Program-made: the position numbers and the translations under genes
Notes under the pieces: generated by a model
What the model was told of the DNA's origin: nothing
The model's database searches: none
Seen by the model: only the letters and a program-made list of their open reading frames with translations
Part shown: positions 17,400 through 26,478 of the stretch, piece after piece
Numbering within the stretch: position 1 is the stretch's first letter
Layout: each line of letters opens with the position of its first letter
From: Kosmotogaceae bacterium UBA1373
GTDB taxonomy: Bacteria; Thermotogota; Thermotogae; Petrotogales; Kosmotogaceae
Assembly: GCA_002305955.1 (NCBI GenBank)
Contig: DBRH01000012.1
Coordinates: 229,981 to 293,980 of the forward strand
Length of the DNA stretch: 64,000 bases
Reading direction: 5' to 3'

Positions 17400-17672
17400 T
17401 TATTCCTCGTCGAAATCCTCTTCAAGCTCCACTACGGAATCGTTCAATCTTTCGAGATCGGCTTTGAGTTCCACTATCGAAGATTGAAGTTCGGGAAGTC
17501 TTGAGATTACCTCGTCGAGACCGTCAACCCAATCTTCGATGCTTGATCTGAGCTCAACGACTTCGTCCTGTTCCATGTCTGGAAGGGATTCGAATAAATC
17601 TTGAACATCAGTATTCTCAAGTTCATCAAACAGTTCTTCGACAAGATCGAGTATCTTTTCAATGTTCTGCAC
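17400..17672 (-). CDS. Small acidic coiled-coil protein
   Basis: The 90-residue protein is strongly acidic (many Glu and Asp) and predicted to be helical throughout, with heptad-like spacing in EVISRLPELQSSIVELKADLERLNDSVVELEE. I do not recognise a family. GTG at 17672 is preferred because AAAGGAG (17687-17681) lies 8 nt upstream; the longer GTG at 17681 overlaps this element. Isolated between wrbA and the dipeptidase cluster. A scaffolding or binding role is possible, but nothing in the context specifies it. Confidence 0.65.
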   Translation of the reverse strand: MQNIEKILDLVEELFDELENTDVQDLFESLPDMEQDEVVELRSSIEDWVDGLDEVISRLPELQSSIVELKADLERLNDSVVELEEDFDEE

Positions 17673-17799
17673 CCGTGCCACTCCTTTCAGGTTCTTCTAT
17701 ACTGACCGATGTTATCACAACTCCCGTGAGTTTTCTACTGTTTGGAATGCAGTTTTTTTTCGACAATGAATCGATACTCACTACCACAAACCAGGGAAT

Positions 17800-17834
17800 T
17801 TCCAAAAGAAAAAGGCGGCCCATCGGCCGCCTTT
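17800..17834 (-). terminator. Rho-independent terminator of the peptidase operon
   Basis: On the minus strand, AAAGGCGGCC (17834-17825) pairs with GGCCGCCTTT (17820-17811) across a 4-nt loop, followed by T-rich sequence (TTCTTTTGG). This ends the minus-strand operon running from 24595. Confidence 0.85.
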
Positions 17835-17851
17835 GAAGCTCCGTCTATCTA

Positions 17852-19465
17852 TTATCTCTCTGGAAAACCGTAACCGATCAGTTCGTTCCACCAATCGGGG
17901 TAAGCTGCGGTTCTGAAATTCACATAACCCAGAGCGTAGTTACCGAGGAGTCTGTCGCCGAGGAGTTTCCACTCTTCGAACCATGCTACCGCGTTCATGA
18001 ACGCGTAGTTGGAAACGAAGTCGATGGCAGCTTCCGGATCAGTCTTGTACATCTCGGTCGCTATTGCCTGGACCTGCGGTGTCAACTTGTAGAGAACTTC
18101 GAGTTTGGGATCCCTGTAGTTTCTTATGTCCTGGATGGCGAGGTTGTAGTGAAGCTCAGCCATCTGCTGAACATAGGAACTTACCCACCAGCCGGAGTCT
18201 CTTCTGAACTCTTCATATCTGCTTCCGGTTTCGTAGAACTTCGGTAGGTCTCTCATGATGGGCCAAAGTGGGACTATGTATGCGGTATCCGGTGCGCCGT
18301 AACCGTACCATGCAACGCCCTTGAATGGATCGGCATAGGCGGAGTTAGTCTCACCGATGTGGACGTAGCAGGTTCTGTGCATGTTGATGCTTCTCTCCCA
18401 TGTTCCGGTTCTACTTGTGTTGGCGTATCTGATAGGATCGCCCCAGGGACCGGCGGCCGGTCCTACCGTAAGGTCGTATTCCGTACCCTGGTAGTAATCG
18501 CCCTTGATAACGAAGATATCGTGAACTGTGAGAAGTCTTTCGGGTTTTACAGAGAGCGGGAACCTCACGTCGTGAGGACTGAGACCCAGAGACGGTGCCA
18601 CAATGTCGAAGGCTCTCCATTCTCTTCTTGTCGCGTAAAGGTTGTCATTTGGAGCGTAGATCTCCGCTATGTTGAACGGTTTACCGGAGGCGGGATCGTA
18701 CCAGCCCTGCTCAACGGCGAAGGATACGATGTTCGGAGAGGCCATTACGTTTTCTGTGTCGTTGAGGTCAACTTCCATGATCCTGGCCCTGTTGGCCGCC
18801 ACTGTGAAGTGGTCGGTGGGAATTCTGACCGCGACCCATACATCTCTTCCGTAGAACTCGGCTATCCAGCACTCTTCGCCATCTGCAACGGTCATAGTTT
18901 CTCCGCCGCCACCGACGGTGCTCCAGCCGTACTGCTCAACGAGATCGCCCATAACTCTGACGGCCTCTCTTGCAGTTGCCGCTCTCTCAAGAGCGATATC
19001 CTGTGCCGTCCAGCAATCGATTATGCCCATGCTGTCAGTCCAGAGGACTTTTCTTACTTCCTTACCGTAATCTGTGCTTGTGTCGATGGAGAAAGTGGAT
19101 TCACTGATGGCGACACCCTTCTCGTTCATGAAGGAGTATCTTGAGTGGAAATACTGGTACGTGTGTGGTACCTGTGGAATCTGGCCGATCAGTGTTCCCT
19201 TGGTGCCTACATTGACGTCGGGGTAGTTACCGTAATCGATGTAGTTGTGAGAATCGAGGACGATATCTCTCATCGAGCCTTCTGGCCAGTCCATGGCCGG
19301 AATTATCCAGAGACGGAAATCGGCGCTGGTCGAATCGTCGTTGTGAGTGATTATCGTGGAACCGTTTACCATGGCGTCTTTACCGACACCGAGAATGGTA
19401 CAGGCTATTGCCGCACTTCCAAGAGTTACGAGGAATACAATAAGAACTACTAATGCCTTCTTCAT
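17852..19465 (-). CDS. Secreted C69-family dipeptidase (copy 1)
   Basis: The 537-residue protein begins with a signal peptide followed directly by Cys22 (AAIA/CTILGVGKDAM). Family C69 (PepD type) peptidases are N-terminal nucleophile hydrolases whose catalytic cysteine becomes the mature N-terminus. Here signal-peptide cleavage itself could expose it, producing an active extracytoplasmic enzyme. GSTIITHNDDSTSADFRLW and DCWTAQDIALERAATAREA are typical. A close paralogue is encoded 142 nt upstream, with a hairpin in between. Last gene of a minus-strand operon with a permease and an AstE-like hydrolase, suggesting use of peptides or acyl-amino acids as nutrients. A lipoprotein alternative (lipobox-like AIAC) is possible but would block the nucleophile. 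Confidence 0.85.
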   Translation of the reverse strand: MKKALVVLIVFLVTLGSAAIACTILGVGKDAMVNGSTIITHNDDSTSADFRLWIIPAMDWPEGSMRDIVLDSHNYIDYGNYPDVNVGTKGTLIGQIPQVPHTYQYFHSRYSFMNEKGVAISESTFSIDTSTDYGKEVRKVLWTDSMGIIDCWTAQDIALERAATAREAVRVMGDLVEQYGWSTVGGGGETMTVADGEECWIAEFYGRDVWVAVRIPTDHFTVAANRARIMEVDLNDTENVMASPNIVSFAVEQGWYDPASGKPFNIAEIYAPNDNLYATRREWRAFDIVAPSLGLSPHDVRFPLSVKPERLLTVHDIFVIKGDYYQGTEYDLTVGPAAGPWGDPIRYANTSRTGTWERSINMHRTCYVHIGETNSAYADPFKGVAWYGYGAPDTAYIVPLWPIMRDLPKFYETGSRYEEFRRDSGWWVSSYVQQMAELHYNLAIQDIRNYRDPKLEVLYKLTPQVQAIATEMYKTDPEAAIDFVSNYAFMNAVAWFEEWKLLGDRLLGNYALGYVNFRTAAYPDWWNELIGYGFPER

Positions 19466-19570
19466 AAAAGTACATCACCCCATCAAAACAGAAATATGAC
19501 TTTCTTGATGTTCCGAGTTGCTATGTAGAGCTGTTCGGCTAAACCTCAAATATCACCTCCAGTATAGAGA

Positions 19571-19596
19571 ATGCAGAGTCTTTGCAGACTCTGCAT
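19571..19596 (-). terminator. Hairpin between the two C69 genes
   Basis: ATGCAGAGTCT (19571-19581) and AGACTCTGCAT (19586-19596) form a perfect 11-bp stem with a 4-nt loop, 12 nt after the stop of copy 2 on the minus strand. There is no clean T-tract, so it may attenuate expression of copy 1 or stabilise the upstream mRNA. Confidence 0.6.
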
Positions 19597-19607
19597 TATA
19601 ATAATTA

Positions 19608-21185
19608 TTACTTTTCTGCAGGGAAGTTCTCGTTAACGAACGTTAAAGCATCTCTCCACTCTTTCGGATAGTTCGTTCCGCCGAAATTCACCCTATCTGC
19701 CGCGTATTTACCCATGAACATATCTCCGAGCCTCAACCAGTCGGCCTGCCATGCAACTGCGGTGTTGTATGCGTAGTCGCTTATTATGGCTATGGCGGCA
19801 TCGCGGTCCGTTTCATAGACTTCGGCAGCCAGTTCTTGAATCTTCGGTACAGTGTTGTATATCGCTTCCATCTTGGGATCTCTGAAGTTCCTTAAATCTA
19901 CGATGGCATCACTGAATCTGCGTCTGGCCATTTCCTGCACGTAAGTGCTCGTCCACCAGCCGGAGTCTCTTCTGAATATTTCGTACCTGCTCCCGGTTCT
20001 GTAGAACTCGGGAAGTTCAGCCATGATTGGCCATAATGGCGTTTGATACGATGTACCAACGGCACCGTAGCCGAACCATACGAGAGCGCCTATTTCGGGC
20101 GGTAGCCAGCTCTTGATCTGGCTTATCTGCAGGTAACACGTCAGAGGTATTCCGATCGGTCTCTGTCTTCCGCCGGTTGTATAGCTGGCGAAAGGATCGC
20201 CGAACGGTCCCGCACCGAATCCCTTGGTTAGATCGAATTGCGTACCTTCGTACCAGTCACCGGAGATGGTGAAGATGTCCCAAACTGTGAGTTTCTTATC
20301 GGGCTTTATCCAGAGAGGATAGTGGACTTCCAGATATTCGAACCCCATCGACGGTGCGAGAAGGTCGAAGGCTCTCCATTCACGGATGTTGCCTCTGGTT
20401 CTCGGTGCGTAAACATCCACCGGTCTGAAGGGTTCTCCCGAGTTCGGATCATACCAGCCCTGCTCGACGGCGTAGGAAATCAGGTTGGGAGAATGCATAA
20501 CGTTTTCGGTGTCTTCGAAATCCACGTCACGAATACGGAAAGTGTTCGCGCCAACGTAGACGCAGTCATCGGGCATCCTTAGAGCTATCCAGAGATCTCT
20601 CCCGTAGAACTCGCAGATCCAGACTTCGTTTCCATCCGTCACATTGATGATTTCACCCGAGCCGTACCAGCCGTATTCCTCGACGAGATCGCCCATGATT
20701 CTGACGGCCTCTCTGGCGGTTGTAGCTCTCTCAAGAGCTATATCCTGAATCGTCCAGCAATCGATCATGCCTCTGGCTTCTCTGAGCTCTCTTCTGGCGC
20801 TAGATGTTGATTCGCCCATCGCCACTCCCATTTCGTTGATGAAGGAATACCTGGAATGGAAATAACGATATGTGTGTGGAACCTGCGGGATCTGGCCTAC
20901 CAGAATTCCCTTGTTGCCGTTATCGACGTTAGGATAGTCGCCGTAATCGATATAGTTATGAGAATCGACAACGATATCTCTCATCGAACCTTCGGGCCAA
21001 TCCATAGCCGGAATTATCCACAGCCTGAAGTCCGCGACGCTCGAGTCGTCGTTGTGTGTAATGACAGTGGAACCGTCGGCCATGGCATCCTTACCAACTG
21101 CGATGATTGTACAGGTAAGAGCTGTCCCGCTCAAAAGGAACAGGAAGACGGTCAATAACAGGAGCACTTTCAACTTGATTTTCAT
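19608..21185 (-). CDS. Secreted C69-family dipeptidase (copy 2)
   Basis: The 525-residue paralogue of the downstream gene has the same design: signal peptide, then Cys25 (GTALT/CTIIAVGKDAM), GSTVITHNDDSSVADFRLW and DCWTIQDIALERATTAREA. Identity between the copies is high throughout, indicating tandem duplication. The largest local difference is around residues 120-135, where this copy has a shorter SARRELREARG segment. Preceded by AAGGGGG before the ATG. Part of the minus-strand operon beginning at 24595. It probably cleaves dipeptides outside the cytoplasmic membrane; specificity may differ between the copies. Confidence 0.85.
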   Translation of the reverse strand: MKIKLKVLLLLTVFLFLLSGTALTCTIIAVGKDAMADGSTVITHNDDSSVADFRLWIIPAMDWPEGSMRDIVVDSHNYIDYGDYPNVDNGNKGILVGQIPQVPHTYRYFHSRYSFINEMGVAMGESTSSARRELREARGMIDCWTIQDIALERATTAREAVRIMGDLVEEYGWYGSGEIINVTDGNEVWICEFYGRDLWIALRMPDDCVYVGANTFRIRDVDFEDTENVMHSPNLISYAVEQGWYDPNSGEPFRPVDVYAPRTRGNIREWRAFDLLAPSMGFEYLEVHYPLWIKPDKKLTVWDIFTISGDWYEGTQFDLTKGFGAGPFGDPFASYTTGGRQRPIGIPLTCYLQISQIKSWLPPEIGALVWFGYGAVGTSYQTPLWPIMAELPEFYRTGSRYEIFRRDSGWWTSTYVQEMARRRFSDAIVDLRNFRDPKMEAIYNTVPKIQELAAEVYETDRDAAIAIISDYAYNTAVAWQADWLRLGDMFMGKYAADRVNFGGTNYPKEWRDALTFVNENFPAEK

Positions 21186-21253
21186 GCTTTACCCCCTTAA
21201 GTCTTTTGGTTTTGGTGCTGTGCATACTTACCTTATAGGGCCCGATAATTGAA

Positions 21254-22447
21254 TCAGTTCTTAAAAACTCTCGATGGATCTGCTTTGCTCGGGTCGTGTA
21301 GGTAATAACCCGTACCGTTTTCCATTACTTCGGCATAACCCGGGAAGGACACAACCAGGGCCTTTTCAGGGAAAAACATATTCATCCAGTTCACAGCTTC
21401 GAGAGTTCCCGAAAGATGTCTCCCAACCCTGTAATCGAGGGGAGCACCGATAATAACATTTCCGAGAGGATCCGTGAAACCTTCCTTGATATCGTAATCG
21501 CAGTAAACTAAGCCCTTCTCGGCGGCGGTTTGTACGAACTCATCGATACCGTCGACCATGAGCTCTTCTGTCATCCTTCCGGCGACCCTGTCGATAAATG
21601 GCTCGGGCGTTTCCATCAGGAGCGCAAGGGCATCGCTGAAATCTCCAACTTCTCTGTGCGTAAGGCCTTTGAGGTTCTTCGGAGAGGCTTCGATTTTCAT
21701 AGGGAACTGAGTTGCGCTGAGCATCATCGCGGCCATCATGCCTATATCCATGGCGTCGTCGTGCGCTACGTATGTGCTGACCACAGGATACATGAGAGAG
21801 GCTTCATGATAATCGAAGAAGATATCGATATCTTCGTTCCTTATGAGCTCCATTATCGCAAAAGAGATCCGTTCGGTCAGTGTTCCGTTCGCACGTCCAG
21901 GGAAGGTTCTGTTGAGATTGCGAATATCCTGATAGGCGAGGTTTTGGCCGGAGGGGTAATGAATGTACGTGTATGGATCTGGCCATTGGTCGAGGGGATT
22001 GGTTCCCCTATCGCCTATTCTGTACTTCTGACTTCCCCAGGGAGTTTCAACAGAAAAATACTTTGGATAGGCATTCCCCAGCATACCGAGTGTTGAAGCG
22101 CTCATGTTGGCGTGCGGTATTACGTACACCTTACCGCTTTCTACTTTGATGTTTTCCATCACCACATAGGCCGCAACGGTTGTAATGGGTTCATATGGAT
22201 GGGTACCGCCGAGAATCAACATCGAACCGCCCGGAACCCCGGAGTCGTATATGTATATGGGAGTATCTCCCCAGGTCCCCTTCAGACTCGGCAGGTATTC
22301 GCTGAGCATTATCATCTCGGTGAAATCCTCTGATACCACGACAGTCTCTTTGTAGTTGCGCAGTTCGACGAACTCTATGCCTCCGAGAATGCCGAGAATG
22401 CCGGAAAGGACCAGAAAGAGTATTTTCAAATACACTGAATTCTTCAT
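21254..22447 (-). CDS. Membrane-anchored succinylglutamate desuccinylase/aspartoacylase-like (M14) hydrolase
   Basis: The 397-residue protein has an N-terminal hydrophobic anchor (residues about 8-24) followed by a zinc amidohydrolase of the AstE/AspA (M14-like) type. GGTHPYEP gives the His and Glu zinc ligands and FFDYHEA the third ligand. Such enzymes remove acyl groups from amino acids or trim peptides. The anchor places it outside the cytoplasm, unlike classic AstE. It sits between a two-helix membrane peptide gene (13-nt gap) and two secreted dipeptidases, with a DctM-like permease upstream, so the group probably hydrolyses an amide substrate and imports the product. The substrate is unknown. 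Confidence 0.75.
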   Translation of the reverse strand: MKNSVYLKILFLVLSGILGILGGIEFVELRNYKETVVVSEDFTEMIMLSEYLPSLKGTWGDTPIYIYDSGVPGGSMLILGGTHPYEPITTVAAYVVMENIKVESGKVYVIPHANMSASTLGMLGNAYPKYFSVETPWGSQKYRIGDRGTNPLDQWPDPYTYIHYPSGQNLAYQDIRNLNRTFPGRANGTLTERISFAIMELIRNEDIDIFFDYHEASLMYPVVSTYVAHDDAMDIGMMAAMMLSATQFPMKIEASPKNLKGLTHREVGDFSDALALLMETPEPFIDRVAGRMTEELMVDGIDEFVQTAAEKGLVYCDYDIKEGFTDPLGNVIIGAPLDYRVGRHLSGTLEAVNWMNMFFPEKALVVSFPGYAEVMENGTGYYLHDPSKADPSRVFKN

Positions 22448-22460
22448 AGTTTTCCTCTCC

Positions 22461-22637
22461 TCACTTGATCCCGATTACTCTGAGGATGAATGTGATTATG
22501 ACGTAAGAATAGACAATATCGTACACCAGGGCCTTCCTCTTCTCCCTCTTGAAGAGGTTCCTCAAGAGCAGAAACGCGAAGAACGCGGTCATTATAAAGT
22601 ACAGATAATAAATTATAGTGTCGAAAAAGACCAGCAT
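22461..22637 (-). CDS. 58-aa two-helix membrane protein in the transporter operon
   Basis: A small gene on the minus strand begins at ATG 22637 behind GGAGGTGAGG and ends at TGA 22461. The 58-residue product starts MLVFFDTIIYYLYF and has two hydrophobic segments (about 4-26 and 40-56) split by a basic loop (RNLFKREKRK). It lies 18 nt after the DctM-like permease gene and 13 nt before the AstE-like gene, so the spacing is operonic. It holds the position where a small DctQ-type subunit would be expected in a TRAP transporter, but is much smaller than any DctQ (four helices). Confidence 0.7.
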   Translation of the reverse strand: MLVFFDTIIYYLYFIMTAFFAFLLLRNLFKREKRKALVYDIVYSYVIITFILRVIGIK

Positions 22638-22655
22638 GTTCTCACCTCACCTCCA

Positions 22656-23957
22656 TCAATAGACCACCAGGAACCTGAGCTGGTTGGGGAACAACAACAT
22701 CAACAGTCCAATAGCTCCCATGAATAACCAGGGTATGGCTATGGCTTTGAGGAAGGACATGTAACTACCTTCGTAACCAACCGTTTCGATTGTCAACCGG
22801 CCAACAATTCTCGACGGAGGCAGGCAGTCTCCAAGCGGGAAGAGAAAGCTGAGTGCAGCGGCGGTGACGGTTACGTTGAGACCCATGGAGTTGAAAAGGA
22901 ATATTATCGGGGTCCCGAGGATGATGGCGCTTCCATAGCTAAGGGAACCTTGCGCGAATGGAGCAAAAATAAGTGCGGTTATGTAGATGAATGCCATTGG
23001 GAGCGTGATAAAGGTGATTGCCAGCAATCCCTTCACGCCGGTGGCCGTCATGATATTCACCAGCACTCCGACGCTGATAACGGTGCCCAGCAACGGAAAG
23101 ACTTGATCGACGGTCTTCACCATGACGTTGTACCATTTCTTTACCTTCCAGCGGTCCTTATCCATTCCCATCGAAATGAAGGCGCAGATCATGAACGTCA
23201 GAGGCAATCCAAGTACGGGAATATAGAAAGTCGCGTACTGCATTAGTAGAATAAGCACTAAGAGCACACCGAAAGGAACGAGGATTTTAAACCAGTTCAT
23301 CCCGGCCGGTGGTTGTGGTAACTCTTCGAGAATCTCGGTTTTCGTCTTTCTTCCAGGCGTTTTGCTCAGTCCGGTATAGAGTATGGTGAAGGCAGCTATT
23401 ATGATTATTGGAACTATAAGAACAACGCCGAAACCAACGTATGGCATGTTGGCCTGTGCCGCCATCAACATGGCCCACAGATTTATTGGAGGCGCAACTG
23501 CCGCCAGCATGGCGAAGAGATAGATAAAGGCCGCGATCCTTTTCTTCGAAAAGCCCATATAGTTCATTACGGAGCTGACAAGACCCCCGACCACGAAGAT
23601 CGAAACGCTACCGGCTCCGGTAAGGGCTCCAGGGATTATCAGCAGAATACCCAGAAGGATCAACATCAACCATTTTTTGTCGTAGAATTGTTTGACGATC
23701 CACCTGACCAGAGCGTTCATTGCACCGGTCTCTGAATAGATGTTGATGAATATCGACGCGGTAAGAAATATCAGGCCTACATCGAAGTATGTGAACATTC
23801 CTTCGACCAGCAGTCTCGAAGGGAAACCGAAACCTCCAACGAGAGCGCCCACGATGGCGGTAATCACCATCGAAATCTCGGGTGACTTCAGTTTCCAGCT
23901 GGCCAGCGCGAAAGTTGCTACCATGACAATTGCTATAATTGTTGTTTGAAGATACAT
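22656..23957 (-). CDS. DctM-like (TRAP large permease / ion transporter superfamily) membrane protein
   Basis: The 433-residue protein has about 12 membrane segments arranged as two halves, with the conserved loop GAGSVSIFVVGG and AAVAPPINLWAMLMAAQA, and in the second half FAQGSLSYGSAIILGTP and FPLGDCLPPSR. This resembles DctM large permeases of TRAP transporters and the wider ion-transporter superfamily. ATG 23957 follows GGGGGGAG. It is flanked by a 200-aa exported protein upstream and a 58-aa membrane peptide downstream instead of standard DctP and DctQ. The substrate is likely an organic acid or amino-acid derivative, judging by the adjacent hydrolases. Confidence 0.7.
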   Translation of the reverse strand: MYLQTTIIAIVMVATFALASWKLKSPEISMVITAIVGALVGGFGFPSRLLVEGMFTYFDVGLIFLTASIFINIYSETGAMNALVRWIVKQFYDKKWLMLILLGILLIIPGALTGAGSVSIFVVGGLVSSVMNYMGFSKKRIAAFIYLFAMLAAVAPPINLWAMLMAAQANMPYVGFGVVLIVPIIIIAAFTILYTGLSKTPGRKTKTEILEELPQPPAGMNWFKILVPFGVLLVLILLMQYATFYIPVLGLPLTFMICAFISMGMDKDRWKVKKWYNVMVKTVDQVFPLLGTVISVGVLVNIMTATGVKGLLAITFITLPMAFIYITALIFAPFAQGSLSYGSAIILGTPIIFLFNSMGLNVTVTAAALSFLFPLGDCLPPSRIVGRLTIETVGYEGSYMSFLKAIAIPWLFMGAIGLLMLLFPNQLRFLVVY

Positions 23958-23992
23958 TTAAACTCCCCCCGAAAACATTCGATAGTTTCTAA

Positions 23993-24595
23993 CTATTCGG
24001 TTGGGAACATCTGCTTGATGACCTGCATGAAATCGATAGTGTTATCAATTATCGTTAGAGGGATATTTTTTTCCTGGGCTATCCTGGTGAACTTTCCATC
24101 CTGATTTCCATCTTTCATGACAATAAGATAGTCTGCAAAAGGAGCAATTGCATCTATGGACTGTTCGTCAGCACTGCCGGGATTTCCCCTTCTATCCTTC
24201 CCTTCGATATGCGCCGCGATTATGAAAAGGTCCAATTTTTGGGCTTCGACGATCATTTTGTTCAACCTCGCGATCTCCTCTTCGATCGTTATACCCGATG
24301 CGCCGAGCCCTTTCGCAGATGAGCCGATTATAACGAAAAGCATTTTGTAATCACGCGCGGCGAGATCGTTTGGATTGTCTCTCAAAGGTTCGGCGTTGTA
24401 ATCGAAATCCGTTTCTTGAATAGCCTTCGACTGCCAGATAAGAAGTCTTGCCATCTTTCCACCAGGACCCTGTCCGGCGTTCGTGAGAAGGAACGGAAGC
24501 TGTCCCTTAATCACAGGAGAACCGGTGACCAACGCAAATACCATTGTAGTCGAGAGAATTAGGAGCGCAAGCAGAACGACTAGGGTTTTTTTCAT
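23993..24595 (-). CDS. Exported 200-aa protein, possible substrate-binding component (DUF6305-like)
   Basis: The 200-residue protein has a clear signal peptide (KKTLVVLLALLILSTTMVFA), then a Rossmann-like alternation of strands and helices: MLFVIIGSSAKGLGASG, LDLFIIAAHIEGKDRRGN, ADYLIVMKDGN and IPLTIIDNT. It is periplasmic and begins the operon of permease, AstE-like hydrolase and dipeptidases. I recall similar proteins named DUF6305, but cannot verify this. Position and fold suggest binding of the substrate for the DctM-like permease. The ATG follows AGGAGGT. Confidence 0.6.
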   Translation of the reverse strand: MKKTLVVLLALLILSTTMVFALVTGSPVIKGQLPFLLTNAGQGPGGKMARLLIWQSKAIQETDFDYNAEPLRDNPNDLAARDYKMLFVIIGSSAKGLGASGITIEEEIARLNKMIVEAQKLDLFIIAAHIEGKDRRGNPGSADEQSIDAIAPFADYLIVMKDGNQDGKFTRIAQEKNIPLTIIDNTIDFMQVIKQMFPTE

Positions 24596-25043
24596 GTTTT
24601 ACCTCCTGAAATAATATAGAAGATCGACATCTGACTAGAAGCAACAATACATAACGAATAATATTGATGGGCTGAAACCCTTCAACGAGCGAACAAAACG
24701 ACTCCGCTTTCCTTTATAACATAAAACCTTGCTTTTTACTCTTCCCTCATTTTGCCCTGAGAAACGATGAGACCTGATGAAACTCGATTATCATAACGAG
24801 AGTCTGTATCTCTCACTTGATCTGGTACGTAATCCTTATCAAAACATGTGTTAAAAAAAATTTAAGCTGACTATTTATTACGCACCATTGACCGAAAAAG
24901 TGAAACTACCGCCAGATAATAATTATATACCTTTTATGAGAATAACCTGTCTCATTTTCTGTGAAATATCTGTTTACACGCTTTCACAACTGAAACATTG
25001 CAACCCGTGTGTTGGTGTTGCCAGGGAGAGGTTTAGTCTTCTT
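24596..25043. other. 448-nt intergenic region without a gene
   Basis: The region is AT-rich and holds the upstream control region of the 24595 operon on its left side; I could not settle on one -35/-10 pair. A bulged hairpin (CTCG-A-TTAT pairing with ATAACGAG, about 24782-24800) and a GCAAC/GTTGC hairpin near 25000-25022 are visible, neither with a T-tract. No open frame longer than a few dozen codons has a ribosome binding site. Confidence 0.5.
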
Positions 25044-26456
25044 TCAATTGGATTCATTATCAATTAAGTTCTTTGAACGACTCTGGATAGCATCGGCGGT
25101 CTTCTCCCATTTACCGGAATAGAATCTTCTGAACTTCAGAAATGTTCTGAACGCCATGTCCGACATCATACCTATCCAGGCACCTAGAAGGCCCATGTTG
25201 AAGTACTTCACCAGTAGGAACCCCACTGGAAGCCTTATGAACCACATGGCAACGAGAGAGGATTTCATCGGAAAGGATGTATCGCCCATACCACGCAAAG
25301 CACCGGTTACAGCGTAATCTGTTCCCATGACAACCTGAAAGAGGCCTATTATTCTCACGGGAAGGCGACCGGCCTCTACGATTGAGCTTTCGTTGGTAAA
25401 AATCGAAATGAAGAGATCTGGAAAAATAGTTATGGTAGTCCCTATTATAGAAGAAATCAAAAGTGCGATCAGCCAACCCTGTCTGACCGATCCTATTGCT
25501 TTTCTTCGTTCGTTGGCTCCGTTGTAGATACCCACCATCGCCGTTATGGCAACGCCCATGCCCCAGGCCGGCATGAATGAAAGCGACTCGACCTGAATAC
25601 CTATTCTGTGGGCCGCGTAAGCCTGTGGTCCGGCGATGAAGAGAATATTTGCAAAGACCAGCACACCGGTGGAGAATCCTAAGTTTTCTATTGAGGTCGG
25701 GAGTCCGATCGAGAAGATTTCCCTGGTCATCCATCTTGAGAGCCTTGCCGGCTTTCGACTCATAGAGATTTTGCTGTTTTTGAAGAGCAAGAGAAGTATT
25801 ATCGCCGATCCTACAATTCTTGATAAAACAGTTGCGAGTGCGGCGCCGAAAGCACCCATTTCAGGAAAACCGAACTTGCCGTATATCATGGCGTAGTCCA
25901 GAAAAACGTTCAACACGTTCGCAACCGCCGCAACTATCATAGGCGACCTTGTGTCGCCCGATCCCCTCAGTGTAGCCCCGAGAACTATCATGATACTCAT
26001 GGCCGGAAAACCGGCCATTATGGTTCCGAGATACTGGCTCCCGTTACTCTGCATGAAGGCATCGCTCGATGGAAAGAAAAGCCCGAGTAGTTGTCCGGAG
26101 AAGAGCGATCCCAGCGAGAGAACTACACCAGCCGCAACGCTTAGATAAACGGCATGCCAGGCTATTGAATTCACTCTCTCCCTGTTGCCGGCGCCTATAC
26201 TGTTGGATATGAGAACCATGGACCCTGTAGAAAGGGCCACGAGAACTGCCTGAAATATAAATACCACCTGATTGGCAGTTCCGACCGCCGTCATGATTCT
26301 CCAGTCGTAGTGACCTAGAAAGGCAGTGTCCGAGATTCCCAGGAGCATCTGTAATACATTTTCTCCTATCGCTGGAAGAGCCATTGCAAAAAGGGTCTTT
26401 CGGATTTCTTTGGCTTCCGCCGGCTGCAGGTATGATTTGAAAAGACTGTAGTGCAT
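25044..26456 (-). CDS. MATE-family multidrug/sodium antiporter
   Basis: The 470-residue membrane protein has 12 predicted helices in two homologous halves, with MATE features ALPAIGENVLQMLLGISDTAFLG in the first helix and RGSGDTRSPMIVAAVANVLNVFLDY and RGMGDTSFPMKSSLVAMWF at equivalent places in the two halves. MATE proteins export cationic or other toxic compounds using Na+ or H+ gradients. ATG 26456 follows GGAGG at 5-6 nt; a longer GTG-start reading begins at 26480. It is monocistronic, with a direct repeat just upstream that may be an operator. Confidence 0.88.
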   Translation of the reverse strand: MHYSLFKSYLQPAEAKEIRKTLFAMALPAIGENVLQMLLGISDTAFLGHYDWRIMTAVGTANQVVFIFQAVLVALSTGSMVLISNSIGAGNRERVNSIAWHAVYLSVAAGVVLSLGSLFSGQLLGLFFPSSDAFMQSNGSQYLGTIMAGFPAMSIMIVLGATLRGSGDTRSPMIVAAVANVLNVFLDYAMIYGKFGFPEMGAFGAALATVLSRIVGSAIILLLLFKNSKISMSRKPARLSRWMTREIFSIGLPTSIENLGFSTGVLVFANILFIAGPQAYAAHRIGIQVESLSFMPAWGMGVAITAMVGIYNGANERRKAIGSVRQGWLIALLISSIIGTTITIFPDLFISIFTNESSIVEAGRLPVRIIGLFQVVMGTDYAVTGALRGMGDTSFPMKSSLVAMWFIRLPVGFLLVKYFNMGLLGAWIGMMSDMAFRTFLKFRRFYSGKWEKTADAIQSRSKNLIDNESN

Positions 26457-26478
26457 TTTTTCCTCCACGGTAAGGATC

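Noticed and set aside
18359..19144. 261-aa plus-strand open frame opposite the C69 dipeptidase
   Set aside because: Antisense shadow of a clear C69 gene; composition rich in Ser, Arg and Cys without motifs.
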